NCBI RefSeq assembly: GCF_008364765.1
Contig: NZ_VTUY01000003.1
Span: 249,657 to 313,656 of the forward strand
Length of the DNA: 64,000 nucleotides
Direction: 5' to 3'
From: Bacillus sp. CH30_1T
Lineage (GTDB): Bacteria; Bacillota; Bacilli; Bacillales; Bacillaceae_B
The translations under genes were made by a program, and so were the position numbers. Below, in pieces: positions 8,551 to 17,236 of this stretch (position 1 is its first letter; each line of letters begins with the position of its first letter). The notes under the pieces were generated by a model. It was not told the origin of the DNA. It was given only the letters and a program-made list of their open reading frames with translations, and did no database searches.

Positions 8551-10416
8551 ATGATGGAACAGCATGCGTCCGTTACATCATTAGTTATTGTTATTCTTGT
8601 TGCTTTTTTAACTCCCATATTGCTGCATAAATTCAAATTGAATTTTATTCCTGTAGTAATCGCTGAAATCATTATGGGATTAATAATAGGTAAGAGCGGA
8701 TTTAATATCGTTCACCAGGACATGTGGTTGGAAACACTGTCTACACTTGGATTTATTTTCCTCATGTTCTTAAGTGGCCTGGAAATTGATTTCACTGCTT
8801 TTTCAGGAGGAAAGAAGAAAAAAGAACGGTTACCGAATGGAAAAGAAGAACCGAACCGTCTGAAGGTAGCAACTATTATATTTATCGGGATATTCTTTGT
8901 TTCACTTGGCCTGTCTTATCTGTTCGTCTTATTCGGGCTCATTGATAATGCATTCTTAATGACCCTTATTATCTCCACCATTTCACTTGGTGTTGTGGTT
9001 CCTACACTTAAGGAAGCACATATCATGAAAAGCGCTATCGGGCAGATCATCCTGCTTGTGGCGGTTATTGCAGACCTTGTGACTATGATATTACTGGCTG
9101 TATTCGTGTCACTATACGGTGAAGGTCATGGAAACATGTGGCTTCTCCTCATCCTGTTCGGTGTTGGAGTACTCTTATATTTCCTGGCAAAGAGATTGAA
9201 GAACAATTCCTTCATCAAGAGCTTGTCGACAGGTACCGTTCAAATCGGCACACGAGCTGTCTTTACATTGATCATTCTTCTTGTAGCTGTATCTGAAACC
9301 GTTGGGGCTGAAAACATTCTAGGTGCATTCCTTGCAGGTGTACTGGTTTCATTATTAGCACCAAATCAGGAGATGGTTCATAAGCTTGATTCCTTTGGTT
9401 ATGGATTCTTAATCCCGATTTTCTTCGTGATGGTAGGGGTTGAATTGGATCTGGGATCACTTCTAAGTGATAAAAAGATGCTTCTGTTGATTCCGTTACT
9501 TCTGCTTGCGTTCCTAGTTTCGAAAATCATCCCGGTTTACTTATTAAAGTATTGGTATGATACGAAAACAACGATTGCGTCAGCATTTTTACTTACATCA
9601 ACGTTATCACTTGTCATTGCAGCTGCTAAAATCGCTGAGAGAATGGAAATCATCACAGCACAAATGAGTGGTACGCTCATATTAGTAGCCGTGATCACGT
9701 GTATCATTACGCCAATATTCTTCAAAAAGCTCTTCCCAAGGGAAAGCGCAAAGGAGAAAAAGCTCAAGATTACATTCCTGGGAGCGAATCAACTTACGAT
9801 GCCGGTTTCAAGGGAACTTCATTCATCCCTTTATGAACCAGTCTTGTATCATACAAAACAAGATAAGTCTGATCGTAATATTGCTGATTCTTTGTTTACC
9901 ATCAATGAAATTGATAATTACGAGTTAGACACACTCGAAGAGAACAATATCTTTGATTCTGATATCATTGTGATTTCAACGGGAGATGAGGAAATCAACG
10001 CAACTCTTGCCGTTACCGCTAAAGAATATGGCGTAAATCGTGTCATTGTAAGGGTTGAGAGTCCTGACTTACATGAGACACTGCGAGAACAGGACATTGA
10101 AGTATATTCCGTATTCCTGTCAACGAAAGCTTTACTGCGTGCGCTCATTGAATCACCGTCTGTCTTGAATATCCTTACGAATCAAGAGGCCTCGCTTTAT
10201 GAGATTCGCATGCTGAACAGTCAGTTTGAAGGCATGACCCTTCGGAAATTTCCGTTTACAGGGGATGTTATATTTGTTCGGATCTTTAGAGGAAAAGATT
10301 CCATTGTTCCTCACGGAGATACAGAACTCCACATGAATGACCGCTTGATCGTCACTGGATCAAAAGAATATGTAGATGAACTAAAACGCGAGCTTGAATT
10401 CTGTGAGTATTGCTAA
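8551..10416 (+). CDS. yjbQ: CPA2 monovalent cation:proton antiporter YjbQ with RCK domains
   Basis: A 621-residue protein. About twelve hydrophobic helices of a Na+/H+ exchanger (CPA2) domain span residues 8-395, interrupted by a charged loop (GGKKKKERLPNGKEEP). A TrkA-N/RCK-like Rossmann domain lacking a tidy GxGxxG follows at ~405-540, then a TrkA-C domain at ~545-620. It is probably a K+(Na+)/H+ antiporter gated by a nucleotide or ligand. The ribosome binding site GGGGGAGG precedes the double ATG. Cotranscription with mgtE is likely. Confidence 0.9.
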   Translation: MMEQHASVTSLVIVILVAFLTPILLHKFKLNFIPVVIAEIIMGLIIGKSGFNIVHQDMWLETLSTLGFIFLMFLSGLEIDFTAFSGGKKKKERLPNGKEEPNRLKVATIIFIGIFFVSLGLSYLFVLFGLIDNAFLMTLIISTISLGVVVPTLKEAHIMKSAIGQIILLVAVIADLVTMILLAVFVSLYGEGHGNMWLLLILFGVGVLLYFLAKRLKNNSFIKSLSTGTVQIGTRAVFTLIILLVAVSETVGAENILGAFLAGVLVSLLAPNQEMVHKLDSFGYGFLIPIFFVMVGVELDLGSLLSDKKMLLLIPLLLLAFLVSKIIPVYLLKYWYDTKTTIASAFLLTSTLSLVIAAAKIAERMEIITAQMSGTLILVAVITCIITPIFFKKLFPRESAKEKKLKITFLGANQLTMPVSRELHSSLYEPVLYHTKQDKSDRNIADSLFTINEIDNYELDTLEENNIFDSDIIVISTGDEEINATLAVTAKEYGVNRVIVRVESPDLHETLREQDIEVYSVFLSTKALLRALIESPSVLNILTNQEASLYEIRMLNSQFEGMTLRKFPFTGDVIFVRIFRGKDSIVPHGDTELHMNDRLIVTGSKEYVDELKRELEFCEYC

Positions 10417-10434
10417 GTTTAAGATAAACCAATC

Positions 10435-10470
10435 AACTTCCCAAGAAAACATTCTTGGGAAGTTTTTTTA
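10435..10470 (+). terminator. intrinsic terminator of mgtE-yjbQ
   Basis: A 13-bp perfect stem (10435-10447 with 10452-10464) followed by TTTTTTA, 18 bases after the yjbQ stop. Confidence 0.92.
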
Positions 10471-10537
10471 TTAAAGGAGTTTTCATCCTTACCTCTAATA
10501 ACTAATAAAAGAGATAAATGATTGGGAGGCTAAAAAC

Positions 10538-11023
10538 ATGTGGGAAACAAAAGTAATTGAAATCAGAACTAGGGTGAAAGCTAGCTTCATGAATGTACCT
10601 ATTGAGAAGCTGAATGAAAAGCCTTCGCCAGAGGAATGGAGCATAGCTCAAATTATTCTCCATCTGGCTGGAGCGGAAAAAAGATTTTTAACATTGGCAA
10701 TCGAGTCAGCGGAGAATCAAACAGGAACATGTGAAAATAGAGTTGATTTATCCGTGTTCGATGATCCATCTAAGAAATTGAAGGCACCAATCGAACCAAC
10801 TTCTGTGTTTCAAAAAAAGGAAGATTTAATGCTGGCCTTAGATGAATCCCGGTCATTCACTACACGCTTCCTGGAATTATACACGCAAGAAAGTTTGAAA
10901 AGTCGATCCATGAACCATCATCGATTTGGAGATATGCCCATATGGCAGGTGTTAGAGCTTCTAGGTAAACATGAACAAAGGCATTTAGTTCAAGTCGAAG
11001 AAGTTAAAAGGCGAATCCTGTAG
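10538..11023 (+). CDS. DinB-like four-helix bundle protein
   Basis: A 161-residue member of the DinB/YfiT-like superfamily (DinB_2 type). It shows the N-terminal SPEEWSIAQIILHLAGAEKRF helix carrying the first metal His, and the C-terminal GKHEQRHLVQVEE helix carrying two more His residues. Members are metal-binding bundles; some are thiol transferases (bacillithiol-linked), many are uncharacterised. It has its own ribosome binding site (GGGAGG) and lies alone between a terminator and fabI. Substrate unknown. Confidence 0.82.
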   Translation: MWETKVIEIRTRVKASFMNVPIEKLNEKPSPEEWSIAQIILHLAGAEKRFLTLAIESAENQTGTCENRVDLSVFDDPSKKLKAPIEPTSVFQKKEDLMLALDESRSFTTRFLELYTQESLKSRSMNHHRFGDMPIWQVLELLGKHEQRHLVQVEEVKRRIL

Positions 11024-11059
11024 GAATTCTTCTTTTCTTTTCTGGTGTATTACTGTAGA

Positions 11060-11078
11060 ATTAGTATCAGGTACTAAT
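11060..11078 (+). promoter_or_regulatory. FapR operator upstream of fabI
   Basis: The palindromic sequence ATTAGTATCAGGTACTAAT matches the FapR box (TTAGTACC-type inverted repeat), the site of the malonyl-CoA-responsive repressor of fatty acid synthesis. A TAGAAT -10-like element (11056-11061) overlaps its left edge, so repressor binding would block initiation. Confidence 0.8.
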
Positions 11079-11104
11079 AACATGTATAAAATAGGAGGAT
11101 TACA

Positions 11105-11881
11105 ATGACTCTTTCATTAAAAGGTAAAACATATGTCGTTATGGGAGTTGCGAATAAACGCAGTATAGCGTGGGGAATTGCCCGTTCCTTACATCAATCA
11201 GGTGCACGTTTAATCTTTACATATGCAGGCGAGCGTTTTGAAAAAGGGGTTAGAGATCTTGCCGGGACTTTGGAAGGTGGAGAAGATTCATTAGTGCTGC
11301 CTTGTGATGTAACAAGTGATGAAGACATCGAAAAATGCTTTGCAACGATTAAGGAAGAAGTCGGAGTGATTCACGGACTTGCCCACTGTATCGCTTTTGC
11401 CAATAAAGAAGAGCTTGCTGGTGATTACATGAACACCACAAGAGACGGGTTCCTTCTGGCTCACAATATCAGCTCATACTCCTTGACAGCTGTTGCTAAA
11501 GTAGCGAAGGATCTTATGACTGAAGGTGGAAGTATCGTTTCCATGACATACCTTGGTGGTGAGAGAGTGATGCAAAACTACAATGTAATGGGTGTAGCAA
11601 AAGCATCTCTTGAAGCGAGTGTGAAATATCTTGCCAGCGATCTTGGAAAGCACGGCATTCGTGTGAACGCGATCTCTGCAGGACCGATCCGCACCTTGTC
11701 TGCTAAAGGTGTAGGTGACTTCAACAGCATACTGAAGGAAATCGAAGAGCGTGCTCCGCTCCGCCGCAATACAACACAAGAAGAAGTCGGTGATACGGCA
11801 GTATTCCTTTTTAGTGATTATTCACGAGGGATTACAGGTGAGAACCTGCATGTAGACTCCGGTTATCATGTATTAGGTTAA
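11105..11881 (+). CDS. fabI: enoyl-[acyl-carrier-protein] reductase FabI
   Basis: A 258-residue short-chain dehydrogenase that reduces trans-2-enoyl-ACP with NAD(P)H, the last step of each fatty acid elongation cycle. Visible features are the FabI-type nucleotide motif GVANKRSIAWGIA (14-26), the active-site Tyr and Lys in YNVMGVAK (Y-x6-K), and the C-terminal GENLHVDSGYH. The ribosome binding site is AGGAGG. The FapR operator upstream agrees with the regulation of fabI in B. subtilis (yjbW). Confidence 0.96.
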   Translation: MTLSLKGKTYVVMGVANKRSIAWGIARSLHQSGARLIFTYAGERFEKGVRDLAGTLEGGEDSLVLPCDVTSDEDIEKCFATIKEEVGVIHGLAHCIAFANKEELAGDYMNTTRDGFLLAHNISSYSLTAVAKVAKDLMTEGGSIVSMTYLGGERVMQNYNVMGVAKASLEASVKYLASDLGKHGIRVNAISAGPIRTLSAKGVGDFNSILKEIEERAPLRRNTTQEEVGDTAVFLFSDYSRGITGENLHVDSGYHVLG

Positions 11882-11894
11882 AATATAGACATAC

Positions 11895-11938
11895 GGAACC
11901 CTGGTTGCAGAAATTTTACTGTAGCCGGGGTTCTTTTG
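11895..11938 (+). terminator. intrinsic terminator of fabI
   Basis: A long imperfect stem, GAACCCTGGTTGCAG with CTGTAGCCGGGGTTC, followed by TTTTGTT. Confidence 0.85.
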
Positions 11939-12029
11939 TTATGTAGAGATAGCATTTATCCATAGCTAACAAGAAACTCATAGGCGGTTCCTGCATACAT
12001 ATAAATGTAGAATGTAAGGAGGGATACGA

Positions 12030-12587
12030 TTGAATAGACAGAAAAAGCCACTATTATATATACATCAACCCAGATTGAATGATGTGAAAAGCAGCATGCA
12101 GGAAGTCTTTAGAGGGTCGTCAAGCATCGTCCAATCAAAAAAAGAAGAAAGAAACACCCAGCCAATCGAAATGAAAAGGAAAAGCACTGAGTTGTTTGAA
12201 GCTGCTCCATTAGGGAGGTTAAAGCAGCCTGAGTATCATACGATTGTAAAAAGGGAAACTCAAGAGGTTCGGCCCATTATAAAAGAGGCTTCTAATAATG
12301 AAGAACCAACTCAAGGTGAATTAGGCATGGAACACTCACATGACGGTTACTTTAAACCACTTACTCCTTTTAAAGACCTGGATCTGAATGGGAAAATTGA
12401 ATATATGCAGCAAAGTATAATGGGGAGAGCCCCATTTCCATGTGCGTTTCAAACAGAAGAAGGGGTGTATCGTGGTGTATTAATCAGTGCAGATGGCGCA
12501 TCCATTGATATAAAAACGTTTCAAGGTGAAGAAATTACTTTAAATAGAAATTCTATAAAGGCGATCAAAATCATTGGATTGAAATAA
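12030..12587 (+). CDS. cotO: spore coat protein CotO
   Basis: A 185-residue basic, Lys/Glu-rich protein of the CotO (YjbX) family, needed for assembly of the outer spore coat in B. subtilis. The N-terminal ~110 residues are charged and low-complexity. The conserved part is the C-terminal ~65 residues (KIEYMQQSIMGRAPFPCAF ... GVLISADG). The start is TTG with AAGGAGGGA 5 bases upstream. The neighbours (fabI before, cotZ/cotY convergent after) are as in B. subtilis. Expression late in the mother cell is inferred from the family. Confidence 0.88.
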   Translation: MNRQKKPLLYIHQPRLNDVKSSMQEVFRGSSSIVQSKKEERNTQPIEMKRKSTELFEAAPLGRLKQPEYHTIVKRETQEVRPIIKEASNNEEPTQGELGMEHSHDGYFKPLTPFKDLDLNGKIEYMQQSIMGRAPFPCAFQTEEGVYRGVLISADGASIDIKTFQGEEITLNRNSIKAIKIIGLK

Positions 12588-12590
12588 AAG

Positions 12591-12621
12591 AAGCCAGCCG
12601 GAATTTCCGACTGGCTTTTTA
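12591..12621. terminator. bidirectional terminator between cotO and cotZ
   Basis: Stem AAGCCAGCCGG/CCGACTGGCTT with an AATTT loop, followed by TTTT rightward and an A-rich left flank. Confidence 0.88.
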
Positions 12622-12633
12622 TTCCCGTGCTGA

Positions 12634-13119
12634 TTAGTCACAAACTCCTTCTACTCTTACGTCATCGATACATTGGATAGCGCAGAAGCAATCCAGATCA
12701 ACTGTGATACAATCTCCAGTCAATTCGTAAATGAAGTTATTATTTAACCCCATTAATTCGTCTTCTGATTCTACGTCTTCACCTGTAACATGAACTTTCT
12801 TTAAAACTTGAAGTGTGGCACAGCAGTCGTCAAATACATTCTTAACACGGAAGTAAGGTGTTTTCCAGCAATAATGTTTAGGGTGAACCTTGAATAGGTC
12901 TCCTTTTTTATTATAAAGTTTGAAAACACGAGTATTTGGTGCATTTCCAACTGGACTTACCAAAGATCCTAATGGTTCAAGAAAACAATCATTTTTACAA
13001 TCAAAACAGTCTTGATCTGCTGCATCTTGAACATCTTTAATAGCGCGAACAGCAAGGCATACACAACCGCGGTCTCTTGCACCTGCAATGTCATCTTTTC
13101 TGTAATTACCGCAACCCAT
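12634..13119 (-). CDS. cotZ: CotY/CotZ family spore coat (crust) protein
   Basis: A 161-residue cysteine-rich protein with about a dozen Cys (GCVCL, CFDCKNDCF, DDCCATLQ, DLDCFCAIQC). This is the pattern of CotY/CotZ, which self-assemble through disulfides into the crust or exosporium basal layer. CotZ and CotY cannot be separated with certainty here; the position next to cotO favours CotZ. AAGGAGGAAAATTCTT precedes the ATG. Only one copy is seen, whereas B. subtilis has cotZ and cotY side by side. Confidence 0.85.
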   Translation of the reverse strand: MGCGNYRKDDIAGARDRGCVCLAVRAIKDVQDAADQDCFDCKNDCFLEPLGSLVSPVGNAPNTRVFKLYNKKGDLFKVHPKHYCWKTPYFRVKNVFDDCCATLQVLKKVHVTGEDVESEDELMGLNNNFIYELTGDCITVDLDCFCAIQCIDDVRVEGVCD

Positions 13120-13246
13120 AAGAATTTTCCTCCTTAAATAATTTTCACTACACTAATAACATATTGTAGAAGAGGAAATTGGGTAACGGACAAATGCCCC
13201 TTTTGACTAAATTGGGCGGGATATAGTTTATATAAGGAGTGGGAAT

Positions 13247-13597
13247 ATGGAGTTACTTGACATTATTATATTGGGTATTGCTGTGTTTAGACTGACTCAC
13301 CTCATCGTATTTGATAAAATAACGGAATTCTTAAGGACTCCTTATTTTGATGAAGTATCTGAAATGTCAGAAGATGGGGTGGAAGAAATCTTCCTTTTAC
13401 CCAAAAAAGGTGGAATAAAAGGGTTTATAGGGGAGTTATTATCATGTTATTGGTGTACAGGTATCTGGGTTACTGTATTCCTATATGCAGGAAATATTTT
13501 TTTTCCACAATTTTTCATCCCGATTATTACAGTATTGGCAGTTGCTGGAGTCGCTTCCATATTAGAGGCAGCTGTCCAAAGTTGGATAAGAGAGTAG
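13247..13597 (+). CDS. yjcA: YjcA, DUF1360 sporulation membrane protein
   Basis: A 116-residue protein of the YjcA/DUF1360 family. It has hydrophobic segments at about 3-22 and 76-105. The characteristic CYWCTGIW motif (LLSCYWCTGIWVTVFL) lies near residue 70. B. subtilis yjcA is expressed during sporulation, and its function is unknown. The ribosome binding site is AAGGAGTGGG. Confidence 0.85.
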   Translation: MELLDIIILGIAVFRLTHLIVFDKITEFLRTPYFDEVSEMSEDGVEEIFLLPKKGGIKGFIGELLSCYWCTGIWVTVFLYAGNIFFPQFFIPIITVLAVAGVASILEAAVQSWIRE

Positions 13598-13680
13598 CTC
13601 ATTAGGTAATTAGTGGAAACAAGCTTGCACTATCGCACATATAATGGTCGTAGGGCAATGGTAAAAGGAGGGCGATCATT

Positions 13681-13773
13681 ATGAAGATTACTACTGCAAA
13701 TACCAAGAAACCAACAAATTCTCCCATTAAGAAAAAAGGCTGCGGTTGTGGATCAAAAGTGAAGAAAAGATAG
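13681..13773 (+). CDS. 30-residue Lys/Cys-rich peptide, unknown
   Basis: A short frame with an excellent ribosome binding site (AAAGGAGGGCG) 7 bases before ATG and a terminator right after the stop. The product is basic, Thr/Asn/Lys-rich in its first half and ends with KKKGCGCGSKVKKR, a CxC motif in a Lys context. Its place among coat and spoVA genes suggests a sporulation role, but no family was recognised. Confidence 0.7.
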   Translation: MKITTANTKKPTNSPIKKKGCGCGSKVKKR

Positions 13774-13774
13774 G

Positions 13775-13803
13775 CTGCTCAAAAATGGGCAGTTTTTTTT
13801 TTT
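13775..13803 (+). terminator. terminator after the small Cys peptide gene
   Basis: A 6-bp stem CTGCTC/GGGCAG (13775-13780 with 13787-13792, including one G-T pair) followed by T11. Confidence 0.8.
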
Positions 13804-13863
13804 CATAAAATCTCACTTTAAGAAAAAAATAAAACATGAGTACAAATAAAAGAGGGATATGTC

Positions 13864-14331
13864 ATGAACAAAAAACGAATCATTGTTCCACTTACGCTAC
13901 TTGTCTTAATAGGTTGCGCCAATAAGGAAGATGGAAACGACAGCAAGATTGCGCTTATGAAGAAAACGGATCCGCCCCCTATTGAGTTAGTGGACAATCC
14001 TGAAACAGACAGCTATGGACATGCCATTAAGAGGGAAATATCGAAAATGAAAGAGCTTTATGACGTAGCGGTCATTCAAGGAAAAGAAGAAACGCTCGTG
14101 GTATATAAAGTGAAGCACCTGCAAAGATTCCATATGAAAAAGATCGAAAAAAAGATGGATGATTATTTAGAAGAGAAATATCCGGATGAAGACTTTATAT
14201 TGTCCAGTGATTACAAGATATTTCTTGAAACCATCCGTTTAAAGGAAAAGCTTAAGAGGGGTTCGATTTCAAAAAAAGATGCGGAAAAGAAGTTCCAGGA
14301 TATTGTGAAGCTTCAAAAGGAAAAGACGTAG
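13864..14331 (+). CDS. YhcN/YlaJ-type sporulation lipoprotein
   Basis: A 155-residue lipoprotein with a lipobox LLVLIGC, so Cys19 is the predicted lipidated residue. A charged helical domain typical of YhcN/YlaJ spore lipoproteins follows (HAIKREISKMKELYDVAVIQGKEE pattern, lysine-rich C-terminus). It stands directly upstream of spoVAC with a 12-base gap, so it is probably part of the same forespore operon. YhcN/YlaJ lipoproteins occur in the spoVA2-type operons linked to spore heat resistance. Confidence 0.78.
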   Translation: MNKKRIIVPLTLLVLIGCANKEDGNDSKIALMKKTDPPPIELVDNPETDSYGHAIKREISKMKELYDVAVIQGKEETLVVYKVKHLQRFHMKKIEKKMDDYLEEKYPDEDFILSSDYKIFLETIRLKEKLKRGSISKKDAEKKFQDIVKLQKEKT

Positions 14332-14343
14332 GAGGAATGTTTT

Positions 14344-14814
14344 GTGGGGAAATCACCAAAAACGCCCGAACAGAAAAAATACGAACAGTTGGAGAAACAA
14401 TATGAAACAAAGAGGCCACTACTTAAAAATGTACTAAAGGCTTTCTTTGTGGGAGGATTCTTCTGCTTAGTCGGTCAGGGCATTACGTATATATTTATTT
14501 ATTTCTTTAATTTCACTGAGCAAACTGCAGGAAATCCAACTGTTGCCACTATGGTATTTATATCAATGCTTCTGACGGGGTTTGGCGTGTATGATCATAT
14601 CGGTCAGTTTGCAGGAGCAGGTAGTGCAGTCCCAGTAACAGGATTTGGTAACTCCGTCATTGCGGCAGCCATTGAGCATAAAACGGAAGGGTATGTTTTG
14701 GGAGTTGGCGGTAATATATTCAAGCTGGCAGGTTCTGTAATTGTATTCGGAGTGTTTTCAGCATTTATCGTTGCATTAATCAAGACAATCTTAATTCAAT
14801 TGGGGGTGATTTAA
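14344..14814 (+). CDS. spoVAC: stage V sporulation protein AC
   Basis: A 156-residue SpoVAC. A charged N-terminal tail (MGKSPKTPEQKKYEQLEKQY) is followed by about four membrane helices and the conserved GFGVYDHIGQFAGAGSAVPVTGFG region. SpoVAC is an inner-membrane channel component for Ca2+-dipicolinate movement in spores. GTG start, with GGAGGAATGTTTT upstream. It overlaps spoVAD by one base. Confidence 0.95.
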   Translation: MGKSPKTPEQKKYEQLEKQYETKRPLLKNVLKAFFVGGFFCLVGQGITYIFIYFFNFTEQTAGNPTVATMVFISMLLTGFGVYDHIGQFAGAGSAVPVTGFGNSVIAAAIEHKTEGYVLGVGGNIFKLAGSVIVFGVFSAFIVALIKTILIQLGVI

Positions 14815-15830
14815 TGCTTAAGGGTTCAAGGTCATGGGTATTTCCTACTTATCCAGCCATCCTGTCTACCGGTGTCGTTGGCGGTCCGTTTGAAAAAAAA
14901 GGGAACTTAGCTTCCGACTTTGATCAGTTTTACGATGACCTGTGGCTGGGACAGGACACATATGAAAAAGCCAATCGGACTCTCATAGAAGATGCGGTTC
15001 AGATTGCGTTGGAAAAACAGTCTCTTCAAAAAAGCGATGTACAGTTTTTCTTAACGGGTGATCTAATTAATCAAATTACCCCTTCAAGCTTTGCTGCCAG
15101 GACCAATGGAATCCCATACTTCGGATTATTCGGAGCATGCTCAACATCGATGGAGGGTTTGGCGTTATCTGCATTCCTGGTCAATTATCATGGAGCTCAA
15201 CATGTGGTGACAGGGGCATCCAGCCATAATGCCGCAACTGAGAGACAATTCCGGTACCCGACTGAATATGGTGGTCAAAAGCCTCCAACAGCTCAGTGGA
15301 CTGTAACAGGTGCAGGTTATGCAGTAATTGGAGAGGGAAAGTCTGTTACAACCCCTACACCGAGAGTTACCTCTGCAACCATCGGCAAGGTGATGGATAT
15401 GGGATTGAAAGATCCTTTTAACATGGGAGGAGCCATGGCACCAGCTGCAGCTGATACGATTGCAGGTCATTTTCAAGATCTGGGGAGAGATCCTTCATAC
15501 TACGATTTGATCATAACAGGTGATCTGGCTAAGATCGGCAGGCAGACAGCTATTGAAATGCTGAAAGAAAAGGGGTGCAACTTCTCGGATCATCAGTTCA
15601 AAGATTGTGGATTGCTGATTTATGGAGAAAATCAGCCTGTTCAATCAGGAGCAAGCGGTCCAGGTTGTTCAGCTACAGTACTGTACGGTCACCTTCTAAA
15701 TGAAATGAAAAAAGGAACATATAAACGAATCTTAGTCGTGGCGACGGGTGCGCTGTTATCTCCCCTTACATTTCAACAAGGGGAAACGATCCCCTGTATT
15801 GCACATGCGGTTTCAATCGAATATATGTAA
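14814..15830 (+). CDS. spoVAD: stage V sporulation protein AD
   Basis: A 338-residue SpoVAD, a thiolase-fold protein that binds dipicolinic acid. The conserved GLFGACSTSMEGLALSAF segment and the GASGPGCSA motif near the C-terminus are clear. It starts at an ATG overlapping the spoVAC stop (TAATG), which indicates translational coupling. Confidence 0.96.
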   Translation: MLKGSRSWVFPTYPAILSTGVVGGPFEKKGNLASDFDQFYDDLWLGQDTYEKANRTLIEDAVQIALEKQSLQKSDVQFFLTGDLINQITPSSFAARTNGIPYFGLFGACSTSMEGLALSAFLVNYHGAQHVVTGASSHNAATERQFRYPTEYGGQKPPTAQWTVTGAGYAVIGEGKSVTTPTPRVTSATIGKVMDMGLKDPFNMGGAMAPAAADTIAGHFQDLGRDPSYYDLIITGDLAKIGRQTAIEMLKEKGCNFSDHQFKDCGLLIYGENQPVQSGASGPGCSATVLYGHLLNEMKKGTYKRILVVATGALLSPLTFQQGETIPCIAHAVSIEYM

Positions 15831-15848
15831 TAGAAAGGAGGAAACGAA

Positions 15849-16205
15849 GTGTTAGCAATGTTTTTTTGGGCTTTTACCATAGGCGGGATCATTTGTGTGA
15901 TTGGTCAATTAATGTTTGATGTTGCTAAATTAACCCCGGCTCATACACTAAGTTTACTGGTTGTGGCGGGGGCAGTTTTTTCAGGATTTGGATTGTACGA
16001 GCCGCTCATTGATTTTGCCGGTGCAGGAGCGACCATTCCTATAACAAGTTTTGGTAACGCCCTTGTCAATGGTGCCATGCAGGAATCACAGGAGCATGGG
16101 ATAGTGGGAGTCCTTACGGGGATGTTTGAAGTGACAAGTTCAGGGATTTCGTCAGCAATTATATTCGGTGTCATTGGGGCACTCCTTTTCAAACCAAAAG
16201 GATGA
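15849..16205 (+). CDS. spoVAE: stage V sporulation protein AEb
   Basis: A 118-residue membrane protein of the SpoVAEb family, with four hydrophobic helices and the motif DFAGAGATIPITSFGNALVNGA, which mirrors the SpoVAC signature. The gene uses GTG after AAAGGAGGAAACGAA. No SpoVAA, SpoVAB, SpoVAEa or SpoVAF lie nearby, so this is a reduced C-D-Eb set. Confidence 0.93.
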   Translation: MLAMFFWAFTIGGIICVIGQLMFDVAKLTPAHTLSLLVVAGAVFSGFGLYEPLIDFAGAGATIPITSFGNALVNGAMQESQEHGIVGVLTGMFEVTSSGISSAIIFGVIGALLFKPKG

Positions 16206-16220
16206 TAGAGGTGAAAAACG

Positions 16221-16913
16221 ATGCCTGAATACTTAGAGGTGGCGTTACGCAGTATATTTATCTTACTTTCCTTATTTGCAATAACCAAGTTACTTGGGAA
16301 GAAACAGTTATCTAAATTGTCATTTTTTGAGTACATTACAGGAATCACGGTTGGGAGCATTGCAGGCACACTTTCCATGGATCTTGGCCTTCCTTTAAGT
16401 GAAGGGCTGATGAGCATCTTTTTATGGTTTTCCTTTCCACTCATTTTCTCATTTCTTTCTCTTAAGAGCGTTCGATTTAGACGATTTGCTGAGGGAAAGC
16501 CGGCTGTTTTCATAAAGGATGGAAATATTGATGAGAAGGCTTTAAAGAAAGAACAGTATTCCGTTGATGAACTGCTGGAACAATTGAGAAAGAAAGACGT
16601 TTTCAGAGCTGCAGATGTGGAGTTTGCGTCATTGGATACCAACGGAGATCTAAGTGTTTTGCTCAAAAGAGAAAAAAGGCCGCTTGTTCGAGAAGATGTA
16701 TTTAATATCTCACAAAAGTCTACTCCTCCACAAGCAGTCATTTCAGATGGGGAAATAGATGAAGAGGCTCTGCGAGAAGTAGGTTTTCCCCTGCCCTGGT
16801 TACAAAAAGAGCTAGCCAAAAGGCAATTGCAGGTTGAATCAATTTTCCTTGCCCAACTGGACACTGAAGGAAACCTGACCTTCGACCTGTACAATTGGAC
16901 AAACACACAATAA
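16221..16913 (+). CDS. DUF421 membrane protein of the spoVA operon
   Basis: A 230-residue DUF421 (YetF/YrbG-like) protein. Three N-terminal membrane helices (residues ~8-85) are followed by two tandem soluble domains with the pattern F..G.PAVFIKDGNI and QAVISDGEID. It begins 15 bases after spoVAEb with its own AGAGGTG site, so it is probably cotranscribed. DUF421 proteins in spoVA2-type operons have been tied to spore membrane properties and heat resistance. A paralogue lies at 19000-19674 on the other strand. Confidence 0.85.
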   Translation: MPEYLEVALRSIFILLSLFAITKLLGKKQLSKLSFFEYITGITVGSIAGTLSMDLGLPLSEGLMSIFLWFSFPLIFSFLSLKSVRFRRFAEGKPAVFIKDGNIDEKALKKEQYSVDELLEQLRKKDVFRAADVEFASLDTNGDLSVLLKREKRPLVREDVFNISQKSTPPQAVISDGEIDEEALREVGFPLPWLQKELAKRQLQVESIFLAQLDTEGNLTFDLYNWTNTQ

Positions 16914-16992
16914 ATTCTCCAAAAGCCCATACGTATTGTTCTCTCTATACATATGTTATAAGAGACTAAAGGTAAAAGAGAGGTGAAATTAT

Positions 16993-17109
16993 ATGTATGG
17001 ATATGGATACGGTGGCTGTGGATATGGCGGCGGCGGTTATGGCTCAACATTTGTATTGATCGTTGTGCTTTTCATTCTCTTGATTATCGTTGGAGCAAGC
17101 TTCTGTTAG
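16993..17109 (+). CDS. yjcZ: YjcZ family sporulation peptide
   Basis: A 38-residue peptide with a Gly/Tyr-rich head ([15 protein letters not shown]) and a single hydrophobic helix ending in VGASFC. This is the canonical YjcZ family pattern found in spores of Bacillus. AGAGGTGA precedes the ATG. A CATATGTTA element about 45 bases upstream resembles a sigma-K -10 (CATAnnnTA), which would suit late mother-cell expression; this is tentative. Confidence 0.9.
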   Translation: MYGYGYGGCGYGGGGYGSTFVLIVVLFILLIIVGASFC

Positions 17110-17236
17110 AAAGGGGTACAAAAGGCAGAATCCTCATTTGAGAGATTTTGTCTTTTTGTTTTATTTGGGAAATTCATAATCACGCTCCTGGTTTTTTTAC
17201 ATATGATGCTTATAGTTAAAAGGAGGCGTGAAGGAA

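Noticed and set aside
15941..17050. 369-codon minus-strand frame
   Set aside because: It is antisense to spoVAEb, the DUF421 gene and yjcZ, all of which have clear family matches and ribosome binding sites.
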